DNA from: Mycobacterium sp. 1081908.1
GTDB lineage: Bacteria > Actinomycetota > Actinomycetes > Mycobacteriales > Mycobacteriaceae
Direction: 5' to 3'
DNA: 64,000 nt
Assembly (NCBI RefSeq): GCF_001673535.1
Contig: NZ_LZLY01000104.1
Location: forward strand, 1-64,000
Numbering within the stretch: the stretch's first letter is position 1; the number at the start of each line of letters is the position of its first letter. Below are positions 57,093-64,000 of the stretch, piece after piece. Position numbers and translations under genes: made by a program. The notes beneath the pieces were generated by a model. That model searched no databases. It had not been told where the DNA came from and was given only the letters and a program-made list of their open reading frames with translations.

Positions 57093-58655
57093 CTACGACC
57101 CGGTCGTTCCCGTCGTGCCGTATAGCAGCCCGCGCAGGCCCCCGGCGCCGCCGTGACCCGCGCCGGCCGGGTTGCCGTTGCCGCCGTTGCCGCCGTTGCC
57201 GATCAGCACCGAGTTCCCACCGGCGCCTCCGACACCAAAATGTGTGCCGCTCGGGCTGCCCGCGTCGCCGCCGCGACCGCCGTCTCCGAACAGCAGGCCG
57301 CTGCGGCCGCCGGCACCGCCGGGGCCGCCGTCCTGATTGCCCCCGGCGATCGCGCTTCCGCCGTGACCGCCGGCGCCCCCGTTGCCGAACAGCCCAATCG
57401 CGGCGCCGCCGTTACCTCCGCCTGCACCGGGTTCGAACGGCACCAGCGGGTCGCCGCCGTTGCCGCCGGCGCCGCCGTTGCCCCACAGGAACCCGCCGTT
57501 GCCCCCGTCGGCTCCGGCCAGCAATGCCGAACTGCCGCCGGCGCCCCCGTTGCCGATCAGGCCGACACCGCCGCCCGGACCGGGCGGCAACGCGTAATGC
57601 GTCGCACCGATGAGAAAGTCCATGCCGGGCCCGCCGTTGCCCCCGTTGCCGTAGAAGAAGCCGCCGGTCCCGCCGCCGACCGAAGTGCCACCGTTGCCGC
57701 CGTTGCCCGCCAGGTAGGCAGCGCCCGGCAGGCCGCCCGCGCTCTTGCCGATTCCACCACTGCCGGCGTTGCCGAACAGGCCCGCATTGCCGCCGTTGCC
57801 GCCGGAACCGTTGGGCACGGTGTTGGTGACGCCCAGGGTTCCGCTGGGGCCGCCGTTGCCCCCGTTTCCTAACAACGAGAGCGCGGTGCCGCCGGCACCG
57901 CCGTTGCCATTGACCAACAGGCCGTCGCCGCCCGCACCGCCGTTCCCGCCGTTGGTGAAGATCCCGAAGGCGCTGCCGCCATTGCCACCCTGGCCGCCGC
58001 CGCCGTTCGTGTTGTTGTCGGCGCCGCCGGGGCCGCCGTTGCCGCCTGAGCCGAATAGCCCGCCGGTGCCGCCATTGCCGCCGTTGCCGCCGAAAAAGTT
58101 GGCCAAGGGATTGTTCGCGCCCGCCCCGCCGTCGCCGCCGCGGCCCCACAGCAGGCCGGCCGCGCCGCCGCTACCGCCGGCCTGGCCCGTCCCCGCCGCG
58201 CCGGACCCGCCGTTGCCGCCGTTGCCGATCAAGATCCCGGCATCCCCGCCGTTCAACCCGCTACCCGCGGGCGCGTTCGCGCCGTCGCCGATCAACGGGC
58301 GCCCCACCAGCGCCTCCGTGGGTGCGTTGATCGCGGCCAGCAGGTCTTGCTCGAGGGTCTGCAACGGCGAGGCGTTGGCGGCCTCGGCGGCGGCGTACGC
58401 CCCCGCGCCCGCGGTCACGGCCTGCACGAACCGGCTGTGAAACGCCGCGGCTTGCGCGCTGACGGCCTGATAGGCCTGGCCGTGCGCCCCGAAAAAGTCC
58501 GCGATCACCGCCGACACCTCATCGGCGCCCGCGGCCAGCATCTGCGTCGTCGTGGTCGCCGCCGCCGCGTTGGCCGAGGTGAGCGCGGAACCCACCTCCG
58601 CTAGATCCGTGGCCGCCGCGGCAATCGCCTCCGGCGCTGCGATGAGGTATGACAT
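57093..58655 (-). CDS. PE_PGRS family protein
   Basis: The 520-residue product starts at ATG after a GGAGG site. Residues 1-100 are a PE domain ([56 protein letters not shown]), followed by the conserved linker [15 protein letters not shown]. From about 130 to the end it is Gly-Gly-Asn/Gly-Gly-Ala repeats ([19 protein letters not shown] and similar), the PGRS region, ending in [13 protein letters not shown]. Secreted through ESX-5 in known cases; surface-exposed and variable. No enzymatic C-terminal domain. It converges with the lipid operon with seven bases between. Confidence 0.95.
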   Translation of the reverse strand: MSYLIAAPEAIAAAATDLAEVGSALTSANAAAATTTTQMLAAGADEVSAVIADFFGAHGQAYQAVSAQAAAFHSRFVQAVTAGAGAYAAAEAANASPLQTLEQDLLAAINAPTEALVGRPLIGDGANAPAGSGLNGGDAGILIGNGGNGGSGAAGTGQAGGSGGAAGLLWGRGGDGGAGANNPLANFFGGNGGNGGTGGLFGSGGNGGPGGADNNTNGGGGQGGNGGSAFGIFTNGGNGGAGGDGLLVNGNGGAGGTALSLLGNGGNGGPSGTLGVTNTVPNGSGGNGGNAGLFGNAGSGGIGKSAGGLPGAAYLAGNGGNGGTSVGGGTGGFFYGNGGNGGPGMDFLIGATHYALPPGPGGGVGLIGNGGAGGSSALLAGADGGNGGFLWGNGGAGGNGGDPLVPFEPGAGGGNGGAAIGLFGNGGAGGHGGSAIAGGNQDGGPGGAGGRSGLLFGDGGRGGDAGSPSGTHFGVGGAGGNSVLIGNGGNGGNGNPAGAGHGGAGGLRGLLYGTTGTTGS

Positions 58656-58776
58656 CTGGTCCTCCGTGGCAAATCATTTGTGAATTTGAAAATAAGCCGT
58701 TTCAGGCGTCGGGACCGCAAAGCTTATCATGGCCGCGCGGCTAGTTCCGGGGTTTTCACCAGGACTTTTAACCCTT

Positions 58777-58795
58777 AACTCGATCGATTCGAGTT
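58777..58795. promoter_or_regulatory. AACTCGA-N5-TCGAGTT palindrome
   Basis: Perfect 7-bp arms around TCGAT lie in the 215-base space between the BrkB-like gene end (58871) and the PE_PGRS start (58655). It could be an operator for PE_PGRS or a terminator for the BrkB-like gene. Nothing else is seen in this gap. Confidence 0.4.
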
Positions 58796-58870
58796 GTTTG
58801 GCTCGCCGTTGAGTAGCGCGGCGCCGTCCCCACTACGCAGCGGGCTGGCGAACTTGAGGCGGGGAGCAGA

Positions 58871-59878
58871 TCAACCGGCCGGCCGGCTGCCGATGGGCGG
58901 CGACGGCGGGCGGGTGCCCTTCCGGGTGAGGCCGCGGAACCTGACGCTGACACGCTGAAAGGGCTTGACGCGCTCCGCTTTTGCCTTCTTGGAGTACGTT
59001 CTGCGGTCTGCCTCGGTGAGATCCGCGTCGTCGACGAAAGGGGTGAGCAGCGCGCGCGGGTAGAGGCGCTCGACGAGGACCACGTTGATCTCGGCGCACA
59101 GCACCAGCGTCGTCGACACGAGATAAAGGAAGGCCAGCAGCCCCAGCACCAGCGCGAAGACGCTGTTGGTGGCGCTGGACGTTTTGACCGTGTGCGCGAC
59201 ATAACCAGCGCCGAAGCGCTGCAAAATCTGCCAAATGACCGCCGCCGCAAGCGCTCCCGGCCAGACCTGGCGGTAGGTGAGTTGTCGCGCGGTGGTCACG
59301 CGGAAGGCCACCAGGCAGATCAACCCGTTGATCGCGATCGCCGCGACGGTCGCGCCCAGCTCACCGAGGATTCCCAGCGATCCGGTGGTGTGGCCGATCG
59401 CGGACAGGGCGGTGGCCGTCAGGGCGGCCGAGCCGAGGACCACCAGCAGGAGCAGGCTGCGCACGCGCGAGCGGATCGGATTGGGGCGCTTGTTCCTTGG
59501 CACCGCCCACACCGAATCCATCGCGTTTTGCACCGCCTGTCCGACGCCGAGGCCGCCATAAAGTGCGCCCACGACGCCCACGAGCACCGCGACGGTCCCG
59601 CCGCTCAGCCCCTCGGGTTGATGCAATTGGCTTCCTATGACGGGAAATTGGCTCAGCGTGCTGTGCAGCACCTGCTCTTGCAGATCGGGCCGTCCGGCCA
59701 GGACCACACCGAGCCCCGTGGTCATCAGGAGCAGCAACGGGAACAGCGACACGAACCCGTAGTAGGTGATCAGGGCGGATAGATAGCCGCCCTGGTCGTC
59801 GAGGTACTTGTAGATCACGGCGACCACCACGCCGACGGGGCGGTTCCGCCGCTGCAGCCTGTCCAGCCAGCCGACCAT
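58871..59878 (-). CDS. YihY/BrkB family inner-membrane protein
   Basis: This 335-residue protein has about six transmembrane helices and family signatures: ALITYYGFVSLFPLLLLMTTGLG, GGLGVGQAVQNAMDSVWAVPRNKRPN, WPGALAAAVIWQILQRFGAGYV, LAFLYLVSTTLVLCAEINVV. Once called ribonuclease BN by mistake, the family is now seen as membrane transport or exclusion proteins of unknown substrate. The C-terminal tail is basic and cytoplasmic. The gene is monocistronic; the 221-base gap upstream (59879-60099) shows no gene. Confidence 0.9.
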   Translation of the reverse strand: MVGWLDRLQRRNRPVGVVVAVIYKYLDDQGGYLSALITYYGFVSLFPLLLLMTTGLGVVLAGRPDLQEQVLHSTLSQFPVIGSQLHQPEGLSGGTVAVLVGVVGALYGGLGVGQAVQNAMDSVWAVPRNKRPNPIRSRVRSLLLLVVLGSAALTATALSAIGHTTGSLGILGELGATVAAIAINGLICLVAFRVTTARQLTYRQVWPGALAAAVIWQILQRFGAGYVAHTVKTSSATNSVFALVLGLLAFLYLVSTTLVLCAEINVVLVERLYPRALLTPFVDDADLTEADRRTYSKKAKAERVKPFQRVSVRFRGLTRKGTRPPSPPIGSRPAG

Positions 59879-60099
59879 CCGCGCTCACTTCGTCTCTGTA
59901 AAACCCGACACCCAATCGATGGGATGAGCAGGTCATACCCAGATTCGGAACTGATCAACCCACCGCGCCGCCCTGGGGGGCGGTCGACAAGTCTTGGGGC
60001 CGTCGCGGCGTCCGATTGCGTTGCTGGACAAGGGATCTGTGATCGGTGGGCAGAACCCCGCCTCGGCCGGCCCGCTCGCGCAGGAGTTGCTCAAAGTCC

Positions 60100-61347
60100 T
60101 CAAGTAGGCGCGGACGCGAGCGCTCGGGCGTCGGCGTCGGCGTTCGGTTCGCTCGACGGGCGGCCCCGGCGGCCTCGGACGCGAAGCCACAGCAGCGACG
60201 CGATCGCGGCCGTCAACACCACGCACAACCCCGTCACGGGGGACCAGCCGAGGCGCGCGTGGCCGAGGGTGAGCAGGTACGGCACCGCAAATCCCAGGTA
60301 GCTCAACGCCTGATAGGCGGACGTCGCGAATCCAAGCCGGGCCGGCTCGGCGACGCGTTGGATGTCGGCCAGGCCCGCGAACTGGGTGACGCCGTACGCG
60401 GCGCCCAGCACCGCGGCGGCGATCAGGACCGCCCACACGGTCGCCGCGAACGCGGCCCACACTGCGACGATCAGCGCGCCGACGGCGGTCAACATGGCCG
60501 GCGCGAGTTGGCCGGTTCGGGCGCCGGGACGCAGGCGAGCGGCCAGCGGCTGAACGATCACCCCGGCCAGCGCGGGGATCGCCGTCGCGACCGCGGCAAA
60601 GGTCAACGGTTGCGAACCCGCACGGTCGGCGACCAGCGCCGGCAGGTAGGCCAACGCGATGGCGGCGGTTCCGAATACCCAGGGCGCAAAAGGTGCCGAC
60701 ACCACCAGCAAGTGCTTCGACAGCGACTCGGCGCGATCGACACGGCGATCGGTGCTCAGCGCTGGCGCGAGGGCGCCCGAGGCGTCGCCGTGGGCCCGGT
60801 TCACCGCGAAGAGCGCGAGAACCGTGAGCGCGATCTGCGGCAGATACGGCCAGAGCTCCGGCCGCGAAACATGCTGTGCCACAAGCCCCGCCACCAACGG
60901 GCCGCCACCGAAGCCGATCGTCATCGCGATCGTCGCGCGCCGCGCTCCCGCCTGGTGGCGAGCCTCCGTCGACGACAGCTCCCGGATCCACGCGGCGCCG
61001 GTGCCAAACGCCAGGCCGCTGCTGATCCCGGCGAGCAGCCGCCCCGGAAACAGGAGGCCATGCCACGCCGACCCGGCCATCAAGACGACCGAGGCGACCA
61101 GCGACACCACTAGCGCCGCCAGCACCACGACGCGCCGCCCGGCGCGATCCGACCAGCGACCGCCCACCATCAACGCGGGGACCAGGCCCACCGCGTAGAG
61201 GCCGAACATCACCTCCGTCGCGGCGACGGAGACGCCGCGCTGCTGATACAGCACGATCAACGGTGCGAATTGGTTGGCGCCCCAACCGATTGCCGCCACC
61301 GCAACGGCGGGCAGCAGCCAATCTTTCGAAATGGTTCTCCGAGTCAT
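60100..61347 (-). CDS. MFS transporter divergent from AraC-type regulator
   Basis: The ATG at 61347 gives 415 residues with twelve predicted helices. The MFS motif A between helices 2 and 3 is seen as GGRWSDRAGRRVV, and LPGRLLAGISSGLAFGTGAAW-like phrases occur in helix 4-5. It is of the sugar-efflux/drug-efflux kind (YcaD/Bcr-like); the substrate is unknown. It is divergently transcribed from a DJ-1/AraC regulator with only 70 bases between, which suggests control by that protein. The C-terminal tail is Arg/Pro-rich. Confidence 0.87.
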   Translation of the reverse strand: MTRRTISKDWLLPAVAVAAIGWGANQFAPLIVLYQQRGVSVAATEVMFGLYAVGLVPALMVGGRWSDRAGRRVVVLAALVVSLVASVVLMAGSAWHGLLFPGRLLAGISSGLAFGTGAAWIRELSSTEARHQAGARRATIAMTIGFGGGPLVAGLVAQHVSRPELWPYLPQIALTVLALFAVNRAHGDASGALAPALSTDRRVDRAESLSKHLLVVSAPFAPWVFGTAAIALAYLPALVADRAGSQPLTFAAVATAIPALAGVIVQPLAARLRPGARTGQLAPAMLTAVGALIVAVWAAFAATVWAVLIAAAVLGAAYGVTQFAGLADIQRVAEPARLGFATSAYQALSYLGFAVPYLLTLGHARLGWSPVTGLCVVLTAAIASLLWLRVRGRRGRPSSEPNADADARALASAPT

Positions 61348-61384
61348 GCGACCAGCATCCGTCCGATGCCGGCGACGCACCAGT

Positions 61385-61417
61385 GACCGATATGACACAA
61401 ACCGTACAATTTCGGTC
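61385..61417 (+). promoter_or_regulatory. AraC-gene promoter: TACAAT and GACCGA...TCGGTC repeat
   Basis: TACAAT (61405-61410) ends seven bases before the AraC-type ATG (61418), so the transcript is likely leaderless. GACCGA (61385-61390) and TCGGTC (61412-61417) form an inverted repeat enclosing the -10, a possible autoregulatory site also reaching the divergent MFS promoter. Confidence 0.45.
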
Positions 61418-62371
61418 ATGGCCCACGTCGTTGCGATCGCGCTGAGTAATCAGGTGCCGATCTTCGAGCTCGCGGCACCCTGCGCGATCTTCGGCACCAA
61501 CCGGTCGGACCTGTCCGAGGACTGGTACGAGCTGAGGGTGTGCAGCCCGTTCGAGGGCGCACGCGTGGATCGCTGGTTCACCGCGGCAACGCCCTTTACC
61601 TACGCGGACCTCGTCACCGCCGACACGGTCGTCGTCCCCGCCTGCCACGACGACGCCCTGGAACCGCCGCGCGAACTGGTGGACGCGATCCGGCTGGCGT
61701 CGCGGCGGGGCGCCCGGGTCGCGTCCATCTGTACCGGCGCCTTCGTGCTTGCGGCGGCCGGTCTCCTCGATGGCCGCCGCGCGGCGACCCACTGGATGCA
61801 CGCGGGCACGCTGGCCGAGCGCTACCCACGAATCCGGGTCGACTCGGCGGCCCTGTACGTCGACGAGGGCGACGTCCTGACCTCGGCGGGAAAATCCGCC
61901 GGCACCGATCTGTGCCTGCACCTGGTGCGACGAGATTACGGCGCGACGGTCGCCAATCAGGTTGCGCGACGGCTGGTGGCGCCACCGCACCGCGAGGGGC
62001 ACCAACGCCAGTACGTGAACCCGATACCCGAGAGCGTGAGCAATGACGTCGTCGGCGACACGATGGACTGGGTGCTGACGCATCTCGACGAACCCCTGAC
62101 CGTCGAGGGACTCGCCCGGCGCTCCGGCGTGAGTGTGAGAACCCTTCACCGGCAACTCGTTACGCGGACCGGAAGCAAGCCCCTCGACTGGCTGAACGGC
62201 CAACGCGTACGCCGAGCCCAACAGCTCCTCGAAACCACCGACCTACCCATCGAGCGCATCGCCACAGACTGCGGCTTTGGCAGCGCCGCCACGCTGCGAC
62301 GGCACTTCCGCGACACGCTCGCCACCACTCCGGACGCCTACCGCCGGACGTTCGGCACGGCAGTTCCCTGA
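61418..62371 (+). CDS. GlxA-type transcriptional regulator (DJ-1/PfpI + AraC HTH)
   Basis: This 317-residue protein has an N-terminal DJ-1/PfpI-like sensing domain (about 5-170) with the Cys nucleophile-elbow phrase SICTGAFVLAAAGLLDGRRA and ATHW, and a C-terminal double AraC helix-turn-helix (about 215-312: LTVEGLARRSGVSVRTLHRQL, IERIATDCGFGSAATLRRHFR). Such regulators respond to small nitrogenous metabolites or aldehydes. Its divergent partner is the MFS gene, likely its target. Confidence 0.92.
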   Translation: MAHVVAIALSNQVPIFELAAPCAIFGTNRSDLSEDWYELRVCSPFEGARVDRWFTAATPFTYADLVTADTVVVPACHDDALEPPRELVDAIRLASRRGARVASICTGAFVLAAAGLLDGRRAATHWMHAGTLAERYPRIRVDSAALYVDEGDVLTSAGKSAGTDLCLHLVRRDYGATVANQVARRLVAPPHREGHQRQYVNPIPESVSNDVVGDTMDWVLTHLDEPLTVEGLARRSGVSVRTLHRQLVTRTGSKPLDWLNGQRVRRAQQLLETTDLPIERIATDCGFGSAATLRRHFRDTLATTPDAYRRTFGTAVP

Positions 62372-62459
62372 AATTCGGAAAAACGCCGGTAGAGGCACGC
62401 CCGCAGCGATTTAATCAGTGTTTGGCGGGCATCGAGGTACAGGTGTGAGGAGGACCGAC

Positions 62460-62756
62460 ATGGCCGAGGCAAGGCACCTTCGAACGCGTTGCGCTATCGG
62501 GGCGTTCGCGCTCGCGTTGGCGGGATTGCCGGCGATCGCGATCGCGGCGCCGGCGATCAGCAGGGCCGACGATCCACCGCCGTGCGCGCCGGGGTGGGTG
62601 TGGAGCGTCGATATGAACCAATGCGTGTTCTGGGTTCCGGCCGCGAATGGGCCCGGGGGACCGGGTGGCCCTGGCGGACCGGGCGGACCGGGTGGCCCCG
62701 GCGGGCCCGGTTTACCGGGCAGCCCCGCCGGGCCGGGCGGTCCCGGCCGGCACTAG
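62460..62756 (+). CDS. Small secreted protein with Gly-Gly-Pro repeats
   Basis: ATG 62460 follows a GAGGAGG site; 98 residues. There is a signal peptide ([21 protein letters not shown], cleavage near ISRADD) and a short conserved-looking part with two cysteines ([19 protein letters not shown]). The tail from about residue 65 is built of GGP/GPG triplets ending GPGGPGRH. The tail resembles collagen-like Gly-x-x repeats, though the phase is Gly-Gly-Pro. Mycobacteria have similar short secreted Pro/Gly proteins. Function unknown. Confidence 0.75.
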   Translation: MAEARHLRTRCAIGAFALALAGLPAIAIAAPAISRADDPPPCAPGWVWSVDMNQCVFWVPAANGPGGPGGPGGPGGPGGPGGPGLPGSPAGPGGPGRH

Positions 62757-62764
62757 CCGGCCGG
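62743..62764. terminator. CCGGCCGG-N6-CCGGCCGG hairpin at the gene end
   Basis: Two copies of the self-complementary CCGGCCGG flank a six-base loop that contains the TAG stop of the small secreted protein gene. The very GC-rich stem lacks a U-run, as in many mycobacterial terminators. Confidence 0.45.
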
Positions 62765-62902
62765 CGCTCGCGTGTGAGTCCTGGGCTTTTCTTGTGCATC
62801 CGGGGCGGGAAAACAGCCGAAATTGCGCCCCCAGCACACACGTAAAGCCGTCAGGGCACACCGATGCCCGCCTGCGAGCTCGGGCATGTCCATACTGGGC
62901 CG

Positions 62903-63547
62903 ATGACGTCAGCTCAGCGCCGCGGGCTCAACAACGCGGTCACCCGGATGTGGAGTTTCCTCGCTCCGGCCTACGACCTCCCCTTTCTGCAGCGGTGGGT
63001 GTACCGTCCGCCCCACGACGAGGTGATCGCGCAGCTGCGCGCCCACAACTGTCGCAAGATCGTCGATGTCGCCTGCGGCACAGGCATTCTCAGCGATCGA
63101 ATCGAGCGTGAACTGCATCCCGACGAGATCTACGGTGTCGACATGTCCGACGGCATGCTCGCCCAGGCGCGTGCCCGGTCCGACCGGGTGCAGTGGCGGC
63201 GCGGCCCGGCCGAGCAGCTGCCCTTTGCCGACGGTGCGCTCGACGCCGTCGTGACCACCTCGGCGTTTCACTTCTTCGACCAGCCGGCGGCGCTGCGGGA
63301 ATTCCATCGCGTGCTGGCCCCCGGCGGTCTGGTGGCCGTCTCGGCCTTGAGCACTCGGCAACCGATGCTGCAGTCGGCCGCGACCAATCGGTGGAAACCG
63401 CAGCACAATGCGTCGCCGGGCGAGATGCGAAGCTTGTTCGAAGACGCCGGGTTCACGATCAGCGATCAGCACCGCATTCCGCGACCGGTTTGGACGCGGA
63501 TCGTTTCGGACCTGATCACCGTCGGCACCAAGAGCCAACCCCGATGA
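62903..63547 (+). CDS. Class I SAM-dependent methyltransferase
   Basis: ATG 62903 gives 214 residues. The SAM-binding motif is IVDVACGTGILSD (about residues 53-65), followed by IYGVDMSDGMLAQA, AEQLPFADGALDAVVTTSAFHF and LAPGGLVAVSAL, the standard Methyltransf_11 order (ubiE-like). The N terminus (NNAVTRMWSFLAPAYDLPFLQRWVYRPPHDE) resembles UbiE/phospholipid methyltransferases. Its stop overlaps the start of the LLM oxidoreductase gene (ATGA), so the two act together; the substrate is unknown. Confidence 0.88.
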   Translation: MTSAQRRGLNNAVTRMWSFLAPAYDLPFLQRWVYRPPHDEVIAQLRAHNCRKIVDVACGTGILSDRIERELHPDEIYGVDMSDGMLAQARARSDRVQWRRGPAEQLPFADGALDAVVTTSAFHFFDQPAALREFHRVLAPGGLVAVSALSTRQPMLQSAATNRWKPQHNASPGEMRSLFEDAGFTISDQHRIPRPVWTRIVSDLITVGTKSQPR

Positions 63548-64000
63548 AGTTCGCCTTCCCGCTGCCGCACATGCTGCGCCTCAAGGCGATCACCCAGCCC
63601 TGGGAAGCCGGCGTCTCCGGCGCCGATCAGACCCGGACGGCCAAGCGCGCCGAAGCGCTGGGCTACGACATGATCGCGATCCCCGAGCATTTCGTCATCC
63701 CCACCGACCACGTGGAACTGTCGGGCCCGCATTACCTTTCCTCGACCGTCGCGCAGGCCTACATCGCGGGCGCCACCGACAAGATCCGGCTGAACTCGTG
63801 TGTCACGATACTGCCGCTGCAGCATCCGATCGTGCTCGCCAAGGCGCTCGCGACGGCCGACTGGATGAGCGGCGGACGCATGATGGTGACGTTCGGAATC
63901 GGTTGGCTGGAACGCGAATTCGACCTCCTCGGAGTGCCCTTCCGCGAACGCGGCCGCGTCGCCGACGAATATCTCGAGGCGATCATCGAGCTGTGGACCA
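63544..64000 (+). CDS. LLM-class F420-dependent oxidoreductase (cut by window edge)
   Basis: The first 152 codons are visible before the window ends. The sequence begins MKFAFPLPHMLRLKAITQPW and shows luciferase-like monooxygenase blocks: RAEALGYDMIAIPEHF, LNSCVTILPLQHPIVLAKALATAD and SGGRMMVTFGIGWLEREFDLLGVPF. Mycobacteria use coenzyme F420 in many such enzymes. It is coupled to the methyltransferase gene upstream. The cofactor is inferred from the family. Confidence 0.9.
   Translation, partial: MKFAFPLPHMLRLKAITQPWEAGVSGADQTRTAKRAEALGYDMIAIPEHFVIPTDHVELSGPHYLSSTVAQAYIAGATDKIRLNSCVTILPLQHPIVLAKALATADWMSGGRMMVTFGIGWLEREFDLLGVPFRERGRVADEYLEAIIELWT

Noticed and set aside
57093-58300. Satellite or CRISPR array in the GGN-rich stretch
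   Set aside because: This is the PGRS coding region of a PE protein with an intact reading frame.
59933-62221. 762-codon minus-strand open frame covering the MFS and AraC genes
   Set aside because: It is a phase shadow of two well-supported genes and has the GR-rich, motif-free composition of such shadows.

Overview
The window is chromosomal DNA from a mycobacterium, most likely a slow grower of the kansasii/marinum/tuberculosis type. The evidence is three PE-family genes (one with a PGRS tail), a mycolic-acid cyclopropane-synthase-type methyltransferase, an EmbR-like regulator, many lipobox lipoproteins, WhiB and PknH/PknD-type sensor domains, high GC, frequent GTG starts and leaderless-looking promoters. 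The species cannot be fixed from the sequence alone. No rRNA, tRNA, CRISPR array, insertion sequence or integrase was seen.

Layout. 0-3.4 kb: start of a PE gene, a mycolate methyltransferase, a secreted GH6 cellulase and a TPM-domain membrane protein. 3.6-11.9 kb: a complete respiratory nitrate reductase operon (narGHJI) followed by a narK transporter with its own promoter. 12-16.6 kb: a PE protein whose C-terminal half carries an HExxH motif, then a MerR-type regulator translationally coupled to a VIT-VWA-DUF4349 membrane protein. 16.6-28.2 kb: one gene of 3844 codons joining a SARP/BTAD regulator, a class III nucleotide cyclase, an AAA ATPase and 19 tandem NTF2/SnoaL-like modules.

28.3-46.8 kb is a dense signalling and envelope island. 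It holds two Ser/Thr kinases (one with a siderophore-binding-protein-like ectodomain, one with a six-cysteine ectodomain). Around them lie three free-standing PknH-type sensor proteins, a PknD-like NHL propeller lipoprotein, two paralogous propeller proteins, two paralogous lipoproteins, a DUF3298/MPT64-like lipoprotein, an FHA-XRE fusion, a WhiB protein and an EmbR-like BTAD-FHA protein. Two kinds of shared regulatory site stand out. The first is a pair of three-copy direct repeats with an exact 11-bp period, the spacing SARP proteins read. The second is a pair of promoters with GCAAC-N9-GTTGC dyads overlapping the -35 box.

46.9-64 kb: a DMT transporter, an SDR, a lipid-kinase-like protein and a small probable DNA-binding protein. 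A long hairpin-rich spacer then leads into a four-gene operon: FAAL-ACP-thioester reductase, diiron-type enzyme, Asp-nucleophile hydrolase and flavin/2Fe-2S reductase. After it come a PE_PGRS gene, a BrkB/YihY membrane protein, a divergent MFS/AraC pair, a small secreted Gly-Pro repeat protein, a methyltransferase and the start of an F420-type LLM oxidoreductase.

Functional reading (inference): the nitrate genes support anaerobic respiration or redox balance. The 28-47 kb island looks like a kinase-centred envelope-sensing network in which sensor domains normally fused to kinases also exist as separate lipoproteins. The 50.9-57.1 kb operon looks like a compact fatty-acid activation, reduction and oxidation pathway.
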